Shown piece after piece: positions 33,629 to 42,856 of a stretch of 64,000 nucleotides of DNA (its first letter is position 1; the number at the start of each line of letters is the position of its first letter). Made by a program: the position numbers and the translations under genes. The notes beneath the pieces are model-generated. The model saw nothing but the letters and a program-made list of their open reading frames with translations. It did not search any database and was not told where the DNA came from. The stretch comes from Paenibacillus sp. E222 (lineage in GTDB: Bacteria; Bacillota; Bacilli; Paenibacillales; Paenibacillaceae). The DNA is taken from positions 5,828,001 to 5,892,000 of the forward strand of contig NZ_CP058552.1 of NCBI RefSeq assembly GCF_013401555.1. Direction: 5' to 3'.

Positions 33629-36178
33629 TTACAACTTGATGAAATCAGCCATGGAACGAACCTGAATGGCCCCTGCCTTGGAGACAGCACCATCAGATCC
33701 TTGCAATTCCTCTCGGGATGTGAACTTGACCTTCACCGGAATGCCAGGAATAAGGTCGAAGAAATTGTCCGAGAACACCCCTTCTGCTTCAGTAGAAATC
33801 CACACTTGTTTGGCAAGCACATCACTTTCCAGAACCAGATATACGCCATCATTCTCGGTAACTTCGGTTACTTTAATTTGCGCTGGTTGCAGTGCAATGT
33901 CCTTTGATGGTGCAAAATAATGCTCCTGTGTGATGTCGGCTGCCCCATCCTGCTTCAGATCCATACGCAGCAATGTTGTTGCAGCATCGCGACCTTCCAG
34001 CCATTCCGTCTGATTCAATGACAGCACCTGTTGACCAGAGTTGGATGACAGAGCGACTTCATGCTCTTCCTCACGATAGACCGTGCCATCAAAGCCAATC
34101 AGGCGTACCTGGAGTTTGCCTTTCACAGGTTCAAGCTGATCCGAGATGAGATAAATATCCGTCACATCTTCCTTCGTACCGTCTACCGATACCAAAATAT
34201 CGCTGAAGCTGCGTTTCGCGTAATATTGCAGCGCTTTCCAACGTCCGAAATAATCCATACCCGCCCATGAAGCCACCGGCCAGCAATCGTTCATCTGCCA
34301 GTAGAGCGTTCCCATACAGAACGGTTTGCGACGACGGTGAGCTTCAATGGCTGTCTTCATCGCCTCAGCCTGGAGTACTTGGCTCATATAGAGGAAGGAT
34401 GGGAAATCCTTCGGTTCATGCATGTACATATCCATGTATTGTTTGATCAGACGATTACCTGCCCCGTTCTTCTGATGCGCCAGCATGACTTCAGACTCTA
34501 GTGCCAGATCCTCTTCCTCCGCATACTTGCGAACCGAATCATATTCAGGGAAAGACTGAAAGCCATACTCACTCATGAAGCGTCCAACATGAACATTGTA
34601 ATTCTCAAAGGGCTCCACATTATGCCACACACCCCAATAGTGGATATCCCCTTCCGATGTGGAGGGGTGAGCATGCTGCTTGTCGTCACCCGACAGGGAT
34701 ACCAGTGGTGAAGAAGGCCAATAATCCACACCAGGTGCATAGGTTTCGACCACTTCCGGCAAAAGATCATGGAAAATAGCTTCGTAATCCGCCCAAATGC
34801 GTTCTCTTTGCTCGGCGTTGTAATCTTTTTTCCAGCCCCAGCCGCCATCCTCAATGTAATGTGCCCACGCTGAATCAATCTCGTTATTACCACACCACAG
34901 CACAATGCTTGGATGATTACGCAGACGTTTCACATTATCAATCGCCTCATGCTTCACACTGTTCAGGAAAGCCTCGTCTCCAGGATACATGCTGCAAGCA
35001 AACATAAAGTCCTGCCATACGAGCAACCCATATTCGTCACACAACTCGTAGAATACGTCTTCTTCATAGAAGCCACCACCCCATACACGGAGCATATTCA
35101 TGTTCGACTCGGCAGCAGATACAATCTCATGCAGATAACGCTCACGTGTCACTTCGGTTATGAAGCTGTCATTGGGAATGTGGTTCGCCCCTTTGGTAAA
35201 GACAGCAACTCCGTTTAACTCAAAATAAAAGGATGCTCCCGCTTCATCTTTGTCACGAACCAGACGAATGGACCGAATACCCGTTTTGACTGTAGACTCA
35301 GCCACAGCCTGTTCGCCCTGAATCACTTCCGTATGGAAAGAATACATATGCGCGTCACCCAGTCCACGGCTCCACCACAGCTTCGGCTCATTCATGGAGA
35401 TTGCAACTTCCACAGTCTGGACACCCGGTTTAAGGGTTACAGCCTGCTCCCAGCTATGTCCGTCTGTTCCTACTCGAATAACCGTTTCTATCGATTGTGT
35501 AGACTCCACTTCCACGACCGCAGTGAGCGAAGCGGAAGCAGCGGTTACTTCATTTTGCTGAATGAATACATCATTAATTCGTATGTTCGTCCAGCCTTCA
35601 AGGCGTGCTTCACGCCAGATTCCGCTGGTTACAAAACGTGGACCCCAGTCCCAACCATAGTGATACGGGGCTTTCCGTGCAAAAATACTCACTCTTTTGT
35701 CGCCTAGTCCCCCCACGTCGGATTGATCATTCGATGCAGGCAGGGCATATCCGAGCTTCTCCAGCTTCGGCAGATCTTCATGGATCGGAGAACGAAAGCG
35801 TATTCGTAAAATGTTGCCATTTGCCTTTACAACGGATTTCACGTCGACTGTCCACACCCGGAACATATTGTCTGCCGACAATACATGTTGTTCATTTACA
35901 TACACATCTGCATATGTATCCAGACCATCAAAAACCAGCTCCAGATGCTGCTGCGACAGCAGTGCTTCATTCACATCAAATTCGGTACGATATTCCCAGT
36001 CTTTCTTATCGACCCATTGAACTTCTTTTTCGTTAGTTCCATAGAAAGGGTCCGGAATTTTACCCAGTTTCAGCAAATCCGTATGCACACAGCCGGGTAC
36101 GTGAGCCGGCAACCATTCCTGATCTTCACAAGCCTTGAACGTCCAATTCTGAAAAGTCTGCGATTGTATTTTGCTCAT
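33629..36178 (-). CDS. Beta-mannosidase, GH2
   Basis: 849-residue cytosolic GH2 enzyme of the beta-mannosidase subgroup, which releases mannose from the non-reducing end of imported manno-oligosaccharides. Domains in order: jelly-roll start (WTFKACEDQEWLPAHVPG, HTDLLKLGKIPDPFYGTNE), Ig-like domain, TIM barrel, C-terminal sandwich. Acid/base Glu in WCGNNEIDSAW about residue 430; nucleophile in SEYGFQSFP about 535; MLRVWGGGFYEEDVFYELCDEYG between. GGAGG precedes the ATG. The next gene on the strand, upstream, is a LacI regulator, and both promoters share TTTGTTAGGTT. Confidence 0.93.
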   Translation of the reverse strand: MSKIQSQTFQNWTFKACEDQEWLPAHVPGCVHTDLLKLGKIPDPFYGTNEKEVQWVDKKDWEYRTEFDVNEALLSQQHLELVFDGLDTYADVYVNEQHVLSADNMFRVWTVDVKSVVKANGNILRIRFRSPIHEDLPKLEKLGYALPASNDQSDVGGLGDKRVSIFARKAPYHYGWDWGPRFVTSGIWREARLEGWTNIRINDVFIQQNEVTAASASLTAVVEVESTQSIETVIRVGTDGHSWEQAVTLKPGVQTVEVAISMNEPKLWWSRGLGDAHMYSFHTEVIQGEQAVAESTVKTGIRSIRLVRDKDEAGASFYFELNGVAVFTKGANHIPNDSFITEVTRERYLHEIVSAAESNMNMLRVWGGGFYEEDVFYELCDEYGLLVWQDFMFACSMYPGDEAFLNSVKHEAIDNVKRLRNHPSIVLWCGNNEIDSAWAHYIEDGGWGWKKDYNAEQRERIWADYEAIFHDLLPEVVETYAPGVDYWPSSPLVSLSGDDKQHAHPSTSEGDIHYWGVWHNVEPFENYNVHVGRFMSEYGFQSFPEYDSVRKYAEEEDLALESEVMLAHQKNGAGNRLIKQYMDMYMHEPKDFPSFLYMSQVLQAEAMKTAIEAHRRRKPFCMGTLYWQMNDCWPVASWAGMDYFGRWKALQYYAKRSFSDILVSVDGTKEDVTDIYLISDQLEPVKGKLQVRLIGFDGTVYREEEHEVALSSNSGQQVLSLNQTEWLEGRDAATTLLRMDLKQDGAADITQEHYFAPSKDIALQPAQIKVTEVTENDGVYLVLESDVLAKQVWISTEAEGVFSDNFFDLIPGIPVKVKFTSREELQGSDGAVSKAGAIQVRSMADFIKL

Positions 36179-36219
36179 GACAGCCTCCGTTATCCTTATT
36201 GAAGTAGTTTGAAAAACAC

Positions 36220-36230
36220 TTTGTTAGGTT
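36220..36230. promoter_or_regulatory. Shared motif upstream of GH2, putative LacI operator
   Basis: TTTGTTAGGTT occurs here, 42 bp before the beta-mannosidase start, and again at 37546-37556 before the LacI gene. Each copy is accompanied by an ACAAAACAA-type word on one side. Such sharing suggests a common regulator, most simply the LacI protein. Confidence 0.4.
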
Positions 36231-36335
36231 TTGTTATTATAAAATCAAATAACTTACAAAACAAAATTAACATGATATGCTCAATTCAGTCAATCTGTTT
36301 TGTAGATTATTTCTAAAAAATATATCCGATAAACA

Positions 36336-36371
36336 AAAAAGACATGAAGCCCAATGTCTCCATGTCTTTTC
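36336..36371 (-). terminator. Intrinsic terminator of the LacI gene
   Basis: AAAAGACATG (36337-36346) / CATGTCTTTT (36361-36370), followed on the minus strand by TTTTTTGTTT. Confidence 0.75.
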
Positions 36372-36435
36372 ATCCCAAGTTTATAGCGCATTGGCGTGTG
36401 CTATTTTTCTCATTACCGATTCACGTTCGTTAACT

Positions 36436-37461
36436 TTACGGCAAAATAGCATTGTACTCATCACGAATGATTAATTCCGAATAGATCAGCTTTCTTTCAA
36501 AAGGCCCGTCCGGATGCTCCATGCGCCATAATAACTGGTCCACCGCACGTCTGCCCAGATTTTCCTTATCGATATGCATCGTAGCAAGAATAGGCTCTGC
36601 TGTACGGGTATTATCGAATCCGGTTACTGCACAGCGCTCCGGCACCTCAATGCCTCTGCTTTGAAGTGCACCAATCACAACAGCGGCCATGTGGTCGTTA
36701 GCACATACCATCACTTCGGGGATATCCTCCATCTTCATACCCACAATCGATTCCCGAATGTGATCCAGATCAGGTCCCAGCAAATCTGCTTGCTGTGAAA
36801 CCTGCAGCTGCATCTCTTCCAGTACCGAACGATAACCGAGCCATCGCTCTCTGAAACTGGCTGCATCAGGCAATTGGCCAGCAAACTGCAGCCGTCTGTA
36901 GCCTTTTCCAACGAGCATCAGAACCAGTTCCTGCATGCATTTCATGTTATCTGTAAATATCGTGTCTCCATGAATTGCCGGGTCTTCATGATCAACCATC
37001 ACAAGTGGAATATGCAGTCGATAAATCTCGAGCAATACGGATGTGGAGATGGAACCGACGGTAATAATTCCGCTGATGGCTTCAGGATTAAGCACAGAAA
37101 ACATGCGATCCGAGGAAGGTTCCGTCAAGGTTAGGATATCCATGCCCTTCTCATTCAGGCGTGCAGATATTCCATCAAAGATGGGACCCCAGTACAGGGA
37201 GGAGCGATTCTGAGAACGAATGTTAGGAAACAAGATCAGAATAGTCCCCTGTCTATCTATCTTCATCTCCTGTTCAGCAGGGGTTTCCACTAGATAACGT
37301 TTCGGTTCCGCTTTGAAATATCCGAGCTGTCCTGCCGTCCTGACAATCATCTCCCGGGTATGTTCACTGACACCAGGTTTGCCGGTCAACGCACGAGAGA
37401 CTGCGAATTTGGATACCCCCGCAGCATCGGCAATTTGCTGCATGGTTACTCTTTTGGCCAT
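36436..37461 (-). CDS. LacI-family transcriptional regulator
   Basis: 341-residue LacI/GalR repressor: N-terminal HTH VTMQQIADAAGVSKFAVSRALTGKPGVSEHTR, hinge, then a periplasmic-binding-like sensor (ILILFPNIRSQN, GIITVGSISTSVLLEI, VMVDHEDPAIHGD, VMVCANDHMAAVVIGAL, VTGFDNTRTAEP). ATG at 37461 is preceded by GGGTGAG; a GTG three codons earlier is inside that site. It is upstream of and on the same strand as the beta-mannosidase, with its own terminator between. Likely a repressor of the mannosidase and of itself. Confidence 0.92.
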   Translation of the reverse strand: MAKRVTMQQIADAAGVSKFAVSRALTGKPGVSEHTREMIVRTAGQLGYFKAEPKRYLVETPAEQEMKIDRQGTILILFPNIRSQNRSSLYWGPIFDGISARLNEKGMDILTLTEPSSDRMFSVLNPEAISGIITVGSISTSVLLEIYRLHIPLVMVDHEDPAIHGDTIFTDNMKCMQELVLMLVGKGYRRLQFAGQLPDAASFRERWLGYRSVLEEMQLQVSQQADLLGPDLDHIRESIVGMKMEDIPEVMVCANDHMAAVVIGALQSRGIEVPERCAVTGFDNTRTAEPILATMHIDKENLGRRAVDQLLWRMEHPDGPFERKLIYSELIIRDEYNAILP

Positions 37462-37545
37462 CTTTCTCACCCGTTTTTCCTTTATTTTTCATTTAGTGTA
37501 GCATAAAAAAAGAGATTCAACAAAACAAGTTATGAAAAGTTTCAT

Positions 37546-37556
37546 TTTGTTAGGTT
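37546..37556. promoter_or_regulatory. Shared motif upstream of LacI gene
   Basis: Second copy of TTTGTTAGGTT, 85 bp before the LacI start, next to CAACAAAACAAGTTATG at 37519-37535. See the copy at 36220-36230; autoregulation would explain it. Confidence 0.4.
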
Positions 37557-37599
37557 GAGGATTTGCTATAGATTTTTAAAATTGCTCAAATAAATAACA

Positions 37600-37646
37600 A
37601 AAAAAGTTCCTCCACCACCTTCACAATGAAGTTGATGGAAGAACTC
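37600..37646 (-). terminator. Intrinsic terminator of the EamA gene
   Basis: Stem AGTTCCTCCACCACCTTC / GAAGTTGATGGAAGAACT with three mismatches, followed by TTTTTTGTT on the minus strand. Confidence 0.75.
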
Positions 37647-37662
37647 TTGCTTTATTTCTAAA

Positions 37663-38610
37663 TTATACGCCCGGTGCTCCCTGATCTCCCAGTTCGGTCT
37701 GCAATGCTGTCCGCTTTCTGCGCCAGAATACCGGATAAGGGACTTTGATCTCCGTTATCAGGACACCAATGAGCATCAGTGCTGCACCCGCATACCCTTG
37801 CAGTGTAAGGGACTCCCCTTGAAAGGTAAATGCAAATGCTGCTGCAAACAGTGGTTCGAGCGAAAAGATCAGACTCGTTCTCGTTGGTGATGCATGCCGC
37901 TGGGCCAGAGTTTGCAAAATGTAGCCAATGCCGCTGCAAAGTACCCCCAGTCCTATAATGGCAGCCCAAGATTGTGGTGTGTCAGGTAAACGTGGTGTCT
38001 CCAGGAGAAATGTAGCAGCCAGCCCCCACAGGGCCGCAACGCCTAGTTGAACCGTTCCCAGCGTTAGTGGATCATGCTTCGGCGTATACTTGCCAGCAAT
38101 CATAATGTAGATCGCGTACACTAATGCTGCGAGAATGCAAAGGATATCCCCCATATGCAGACTAAGCTCATGTTGAAGTGTCAACAATGCAAGCCCGGTT
38201 ACCGCCACGAGAATACTTATCGTTAACCGCAAGTCTGGCATTCGCCGGTGCAGAATTGTCGTCAGGATGGGCACAAAGATCACTGCCAAACTGATCAAAA
38301 AACCTGCCTGGGAAGCCGTTGTGCGCTGTACTCCATACGTGATAAATACAAAGGCAGCGAATAACGCTGTTCCCATAATAGCCCCTGCTGCAAGTGTTCT
38401 GCGGTCCATTTGGAACAGTCGCCGATGGAAAAGAACAGCCGCCGCGATAAAGGCAATTCCAAACCGGAAAGCGACCAAATTCAACTCCTGTATGGACTCC
38501 AATCCTGATTTCATAAACAGATAGGATGATCCCCATATTACCGTTGCGAGCAGCATCTGCAAATCCGCTCTTCTTGATGCCTGACCTTGTGGTGCACGTA
38601 CTCCGTTCAT
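37663..38610 (-). CDS. EamA/DMT-family permease
   Basis: 315-residue membrane protein of ten helices with two EamA repeats. First repeat starts LLATVIWGSSYLFMKSGLESI and NLVAFRFGIAFIAAAVLF; the second has VYAIYIMIAGKYTPKHDPLTL and PTRTSLIFSLEPLFAAAFAF with GYAGAALMLIGVLI. The family exports small metabolites or amino acids. A LysR regulator is divergent across 165 bp, a common pair in which the regulator switches on the exporter. Substrate unknown. Confidence 0.92.
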   Translation of the reverse strand: MNGVRAPQGQASRRADLQMLLATVIWGSSYLFMKSGLESIQELNLVAFRFGIAFIAAAVLFHRRLFQMDRRTLAAGAIMGTALFAAFVFITYGVQRTTASQAGFLISLAVIFVPILTTILHRRMPDLRLTISILVAVTGLALLTLQHELSLHMGDILCILAALVYAIYIMIAGKYTPKHDPLTLGTVQLGVAALWGLAATFLLETPRLPDTPQSWAAIIGLGVLCSGIGYILQTLAQRHASPTRTSLIFSLEPLFAAAFAFTFQGESLTLQGYAGAALMLIGVLITEIKVPYPVFWRRKRTALQTELGDQGAPGV

Positions 38611-38775
38611 CTTGCTTCGACCTTCATTCTATGTATTGTAATCTGACCAAGGCTCTGTCGAACTAACTCGCCTTGGCAAGTATAAACGATCTCTTTGCAT
38701 TATAAAAATGAATATTTATAATAGTTAATATGAAATAAAGTCATGTATTAAATGAAGAGAGGAACGGAATCTTTC

Positions 38776-39651
38776 ATGTCATTGGTCAAATACGAAATTT
38801 TGAATGCCGTAGTGGAATACGGCAGCCTCACCAAAGCAGCAGAAGCATTGAATATTACCCAATCTGCCGTCAGTCATGCCATCGCCAGTCTGGAGACCGA
38901 GTGTGGTTTTTCACTGCTGAATCGAGGCCGCTCCGGTGTACGACTTACTGCTGAAGGGGAACGTATTCTGGGCTATACTCGTGAAATTCTGCGGTGGACG
39001 GAACTGATGAACCAGGAAATTTCATTAATTCGCGGCGCCGAGATTGGAACCGTGCGTATTGGCACCTTCGCCAGTGTATCCACGCAGTGGCTGCCTGGTA
39101 TCCTGAAGCAATTTCGCCTCGGTCATCCCGGCATCGAAATTAAGCTGTGGGAGGGGGACTATGCTGAAATTGAAGGCTGGCTGGCTGGAGGTGCCATCGA
39201 TCTTGGTTTTCTGTCCCTTGGCGATTCTTCACCTTTTGAGACGATTCCATTACAAAAAGACAGGATGATGTGCATCCTGCCTCTGGAACATCCACTCGCT
39301 ACGGAGAAGTCTGTTTCATTTGATGTACTGCTGGAACAACCCTTTATTTTGCCTAAATGGGGTGGTGATAACGAGATCGAACGGTTGATCCGGCAGCATG
39401 CGGCCAAGCTGAATGTGGTCTATGAGGTCGCCGAAGATCAGGCCATCATGGCGATGGTTCGAAACGGTCTGGGCATCAGTCTCTTGCCTGAAATGGTTCT
39501 TCAACACCATACGAACGAGCTCGCTCTTGTTCCTCTCACTGGAGATCCTTTTCGTACCATTGGCATCGCATGCCCGTCTCTCACCAATCTGTCTCCTGCT
39601 TCACGTCGTTTTATCAGAGCGGTACAGGAATGGCTAACTCCATCGTTCTAA
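38776..39651 (+). CDS. LysR-family transcriptional regulator
   Basis: 291-residue LysR regulator: HTH GSLTKAAEALNITQSAVSHAIASLE followed by GFSLLNRGRSGVRLTAEG, then the effector-binding domain (GTVRIGTFASVSTQWLPGIL; GAIDLGFLSL; VAEDQAIMAMVRNGLGISLLPE). ATG at 38776 is chosen because AGAGGAA precedes it, while the ATG at 38752 has no ribosome site. Divergent from the EamA permease, its likely target. Confidence 0.92.
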   Translation: MSLVKYEILNAVVEYGSLTKAAEALNITQSAVSHAIASLETECGFSLLNRGRSGVRLTAEGERILGYTREILRWTELMNQEISLIRGAEIGTVRIGTFASVSTQWLPGILKQFRLGHPGIEIKLWEGDYAEIEGWLAGGAIDLGFLSLGDSSPFETIPLQKDRMMCILPLEHPLATEKSVSFDVLLEQPFILPKWGGDNEIERLIRQHAAKLNVVYEVAEDQAIMAMVRNGLGISLLPEMVLQHHTNELALVPLTGDPFRTIGIACPSLTNLSPASRRFIRAVQEWLTPSF

Positions 39652-39851
39652 CCGACGTTACTTATAAATTGTATAATGCCAATGACCAGCATGAGAACAA
39701 ATACAACGGCAATCACAATTGCAAAACCAATCAGGAAGCGTACACCGGGTGAGCGTCTGTTCGCATGTTGAGCTTCTGCCAGGTAATCCAGCTTCTGCTC
39801 AAGCCGGTCAAGTCTTTCGTGCACTTGTTCTTGTTCGTGATTCGAATTCAT
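39648..39851 (-). CDS. Small single-pass membrane protein, 67 aa
   Basis: MNSNHEQEQVHERLDRLEQK begins a short helical, possibly coiled-coil segment, followed by basic residues (ANRRSPGVR) and one membrane helix FLIGFAIVIAVVFVLMLVIG. AAAGGAGATGATTGG precedes the ATG. The stop overlaps the end of the convergent LysR gene by 4 bp. Function unknown; the layout (cytosolic coil plus tail anchor) suggests a small membrane scaffold. Confidence 0.7.
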   Translation of the reverse strand: MNSNHEQEQVHERLDRLEQKLDYLAEAQHANRRSPGVRFLIGFAIVIAVVFVLMLVIGIIQFISNVG

Positions 39852-39898
39852 CCAATCATCTCCTTTAGATTAATTGTTATCGCTCGATTACATTAGTT

Positions 39899-40381
39899 TT
39901 ACTCCCATACTCGATCCAGTTGATCTGCATAGAAACGGATGGCTCTGCTGTAGTCGGTTATTCCCTTATCTTTTGATGTTTCGGCCAGTTGTACAAGCAG
40001 CCGTCTCATAGCCTCCGCATGCTCGCCCAGATTGTAGAGCACCATGGCAAGAAAAACTTCAAATTCCCGGTTCTCCGGGAATTCATTTAACCCCTTTTCA
40101 AACCAGGCCTTCGCCTGCTCATACTGCCCCAGAGTCCGATATGTGCTGCCAAGTCCAAGTATGGCACCTGTCCTGTCCTCAACCGGAAGCCCCAGACTTA
40201 GAGCCTTCTCATAATGCGGTACTGCTTCCCGCTCCAGTCCAAGTGAATCATGAGCCCAAGCCAGCTGGTACCAAACCTGTGCATTGTCCGGTTCATGTAA
40301 TGCCAGTTCCTGCAGCAGCTCTATCGCCTCCTGCATTTTCCCCTCCGTTCTCAAGAGGATAGCCTGCTGTAAATCATTCAT
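39899..40381 (-). CDS. Tetratricopeptide-repeat protein
   Basis: 160 residues made almost wholly of TPR helix pairs: AIELLQELALHEPDNAQVWYQLAWAHDS-type repeats (first), GLEREAVPHYEKALSLGLPVEDR (second), LGQYEQAKAWFEKGLNEFPENREFEV (third), LGEHAEAMRRLLVQLAETS (fourth, weaker). No signal peptide, so cytosolic; a protein-interaction role is expected without a known partner. GTGGAG precedes the start. Confidence 0.88.
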   Translation of the reverse strand: MNDLQQAILLRTEGKMQEAIELLQELALHEPDNAQVWYQLAWAHDSLGLEREAVPHYEKALSLGLPVEDRTGAILGLGSTYRTLGQYEQAKAWFEKGLNEFPENREFEVFLAMVLYNLGEHAEAMRRLLVQLAETSKDKGITDYSRAIRFYADQLDRVWE

Positions 40382-40435
40382 TTACTCCACTTCCCATTCT
40401 TCCAAAATCATTTTCCATAGTATAATTATAACAAA

Positions 40436-40482
40436 AAAACACCCCGAGAAGTACGCCCGGGACAACCAGAGGTTGTCCAAGC
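40436..40482 (-). terminator. Terminator region downstream of ctaB
   Basis: Two hairpins: GGACAAC/GTTGTCC (40461-40479) and, on the minus strand, CCCGGG/CTCGGG followed by GTGTTTTTTT. The second has the form of an intrinsic terminator. Confidence 0.55.
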
Positions 40483-40573
40483 CTATTCTACAGCGTGCTT
40501 TTTCGTAAGATGCCAGCTACCTTGACATCTTCATATTCGAATATTTCACAAAAGTACAAAAGTGATGAGTTGC

Positions 40574-41431
40574 TCAGGACCAGGTTGTGTTTGCCACCAT
40601 GACAATGAATACAACCATGAGATAATTGACGGAGATCAGAAAGTTAACCTTGGCCCATTTCTCATTATCCTGAGTTTTCAATCCGCTTAGTGTATGGACA
40701 AACCAGATCAGACCACCAATGACGGATACAAGCAGAAACACAAGCCCAACGAAGTTGTAGTAATACAACAGAAATACAGCAGGCAGCAACAGAAACACGT
40801 AAGGAATCATCTGCACCTTTGTACGCTTCACACCTTTGACTACCGGCAACAGCGGGAAACCGGCTGCACGATATTCTTCCACTCTGCGAATCCCGAGTGA
40901 CCAGAAGTGAGGTGGCTGCCACAGGAATAACAGTGCAAACAGCAACCAGGCACCTGCATCAATCTGATTGGTTACCGCGCAATAACCGATTACAGGCGGC
41001 ATCGCCCCCGCAATTCCACCCAATGACGTACTCCAGGTCGAGCTGCGTTTGAGCCACATCGTATAGATCACGATATAAGCAAACCATCCGAGCAGTGCCA
41101 TCCAACCGGATAACGGATTGACCAGGAAGTATAGCAGCACAAAACCAACCACACCCAGAATAATTCCATACCCCAATACAAACTTGGGTTTAAGATGATT
41201 GATGTAATCAATCCGTTTTTTGGTACGCTCCATCTTCTGATCCAACTCACGATCCCAGTAGTTGTTAATGACACAAGCCGAAGCGATGACCAAGGTTGAT
41301 CCAATCAACACCATGAGCAGAGATATCCACGAGATATCCCATTTTGAAGCGACCCAGAACCCTACCGCTACCGCAAACACATTCAGCCGCAAAAGTCCGG
41401 GTTTCGTTAATGCAATCATGTCTTTAAGCAT
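40574..41431 (-). CDS. ctaB: Protoheme IX farnesyltransferase (heme O synthase)
   Basis: 285-residue UbiA-superfamily membrane enzyme that adds farnesyl to heme B to give heme O for cytochrome oxidases. Motifs: first Asp-rich loop NNYWDRELDQKMERTKKR about residue 55, second WQPPHFWSLGIRRVEEYRAAG about 165 and PLLPVVKGVKRTK; nine hydrophobic helices. AGGAGGC precedes the ATG. Unlike many genomes no cta/cox genes are adjacent; the gene is alone. Confidence 0.95.
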   Translation of the reverse strand: MLKDMIALTKPGLLRLNVFAVAVGFWVASKWDISWISLLMVLIGSTLVIASACVINNYWDRELDQKMERTKKRIDYINHLKPKFVLGYGIILGVVGFVLLYFLVNPLSGWMALLGWFAYIVIYTMWLKRSSTWSTSLGGIAGAMPPVIGYCAVTNQIDAGAWLLFALLFLWQPPHFWSLGIRRVEEYRAAGFPLLPVVKGVKRTKVQMIPYVFLLLPAVFLLYYYNFVGLVFLLVSVIGGLIWFVHTLSGLKTQDNEKWAKVNFLISVNYLMVVFIVMVANTTWS

Positions 41432-41526
41432 GAGAAGCCTCCTGAACTATGTAAAAACACCATTCCTATAATGATACATGTACATACCATGAATTACAAT
41501 CTCCTTCATGAATTTGTCATAAGCAA

Positions 41527-41568
41527 AAAGCATCCCTGCCGGTTCAATGAAACCGGAGGAATGCTTAA
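41527..41568 (-). terminator. Intrinsic terminator
   Basis: Stem AAGCATCCCTGCCGGTT / AAACCGGAGGAATGCTT with mismatches, T-run on the minus strand (CTTTTTGCTT). It ends the gene at 41589-42152. Confidence 0.75.
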
Positions 41569-41588
41569 CCGTTGCATTTGATCTAATT

Positions 41589-42152
41589 TTAAGGGATGTA
41601 CTGCTGTACAATTTTTGTCACTTTGCCGTCCTGCACAGTGAGGTGATACGGGAATACGGACAGATCAAGAATATTGGTATTGTCATACAAGGATTCAAAC
41701 TTGCTGAGCGCCACGGACTCATTCCATTGAATAGTAGTGCCCGACACTGTTCCATCACGATCATACAACTGCATCAGCACTTCAGCATTCGCACTTACTT
41801 CTACCTTTTCCTGCTCTTTGCTGTCATTGACAATATAATAACCATCAGGAGCACCATCTATACCCGAGTCCGGATTGCGTTGTTCAAAAACTTTATCGGC
41901 CTCTTCCCCTTGGTACCAGCCAATCTTGTCTACAATTAAATACAATTTACCGTTCTCATGCTGTATGTCATTCACATACGCTGTAAACATCTCGGAGTTA
42001 GCAGCCTGCGCTTTGGCAGAAGCCTGTACAGAGTCCCTGCTCTCCTCAGCGTTCGCTGGTGTAAGTAAATATGTAGCAAGCACAATCATGCCAAGCAATG
42101 CAACAGCCGCACCCAGCATTCGTAATTTCCATTGTTTCGCCGCGTTCTTCAT
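41589..42152 (-). CDS. Hypothetical secreted or membrane-anchored protein
   Basis: About 187 residues: a signal or anchor MLGAAVALLGMIVLATYLLT ending PANAEE, then a polar domain with FTAYVNDIQHENGKLYLIVDKIGWYQGEEADKVF, DGYYIVNDSKEQEKVEV and FPYHLTVQDGKVTKI. No known family recognised; the beta-rich form with a repeated ...V.DGK... phrase is usual in small Paenibacillus envelope proteins. ATG at 42152 is ten bases after AAGGAGA; the ATG at 42161 is nearly in contact with that site. Confidence 0.7.
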   Translation of the reverse strand: MKNAAKQWKLRMLGAAVALLGMIVLATYLLTPANAEESRDSVQASAKAQAANSEMFTAYVNDIQHENGKLYLIVDKIGWYQGEEADKVFEQRNPDSGIDGAPDGYYIVNDSKEQEKVEVSANAEVLMQLYDRDGTVSGTTIQWNESVALSKFESLYDNTNILDLSVFPYHLTVQDGKVTKIVQQYIP

Positions 42153-42325
42153 AGGCAGCATCTCTCCTTATTATGAACGTTACTATTCCTTAACCGGAAG
42201 GCTTACTCTTCAAACGCTCATATGAATATTTACTCTTTCTTTTACTCTCTCTATCATAACGGGTGTACACCCTGCAAAAGTATCAGCCAGATGAAAAATA
42301 GTTACAATAGATGTCATCAAAAAGA

Positions 42326-42354
42326 AACCCTGAATGCCATGGCATCCAGAGTCT
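42326..42354 (-). terminator. Intrinsic terminator of the DUF3243 gene
   Basis: Stem around ATGCCATGGCAT: ACTCTGGATGCC / GGCATTCAGGGT on the minus strand, then TTCTTTTTG. Confidence 0.7.
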
Positions 42355-42386
42355 CTATTGGCTTAGCTTTTCGTTGCAGCTAAATT

Positions 42387-42740
42387 TTAATGATTCGGGG
42401 TTGAACCTTGTGCCAGACGCACAAGCATATGAGCCAGCATATGGCGTTCTTCCTCTTTCCCGACATTCCACAGTTCTTGCAGCAACTTCTCTTCACGGTT
42501 ACGCGGCTCTTCCCGGGCTGCCAAATAGTCTGCTACTTTCTCGGCAATTTTGGCCATCTGCTCCTCACCTAGTCCAATCGATTCTCCCATTGCAATTCGT
42601 TTGCCCAGATAGCCTTTAAAGGTATCAAAATTCTGTAAAATCTGTTCCCGTTCCTCCGGCGCAATCTTATCAATCGCATTATCTACCTTGTCAGTTGAAA
42701 CTTGGCCATCCTTATGGATAACATGATTTTGTTCATTCAT
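42387..42740 (-). CDS. DUF3243 domain protein
   Basis: 117-residue cytosolic protein. The C-terminal ~75 residues follow the DUF3243 pattern known from B. subtilis YmfJ: NFDTFKGYLGKRIAMGESIGL, KIAEKVADYLAAREEPRNREEKLLQELW and EEERHMLAHMLVRLAQ. The N-terminal ~40 residues are polar and not conserved in YmfJ. ATG at 42740 has AAGGAGG eight bases upstream. No function is established. Confidence 0.85.
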   Translation of the reverse strand: MNEQNHVIHKDGQVSTDKVDNAIDKIAPEEREQILQNFDTFKGYLGKRIAMGESIGLGEEQMAKIAEKVADYLAAREEPRNREEKLLQELWNVGKEEERHMLAHMLVRLAQGSTPNH

Positions 42741-42856
42741 CTGAAAAACCTCCTTGAGAATAATTGCTTTGTGATATGTAAGCAAAATGCTTAATCATAC
42801 CAGGTTATCTATAATATAAACTTCTCGCTGGAGATTAATCAGACCATTTCTATCCT

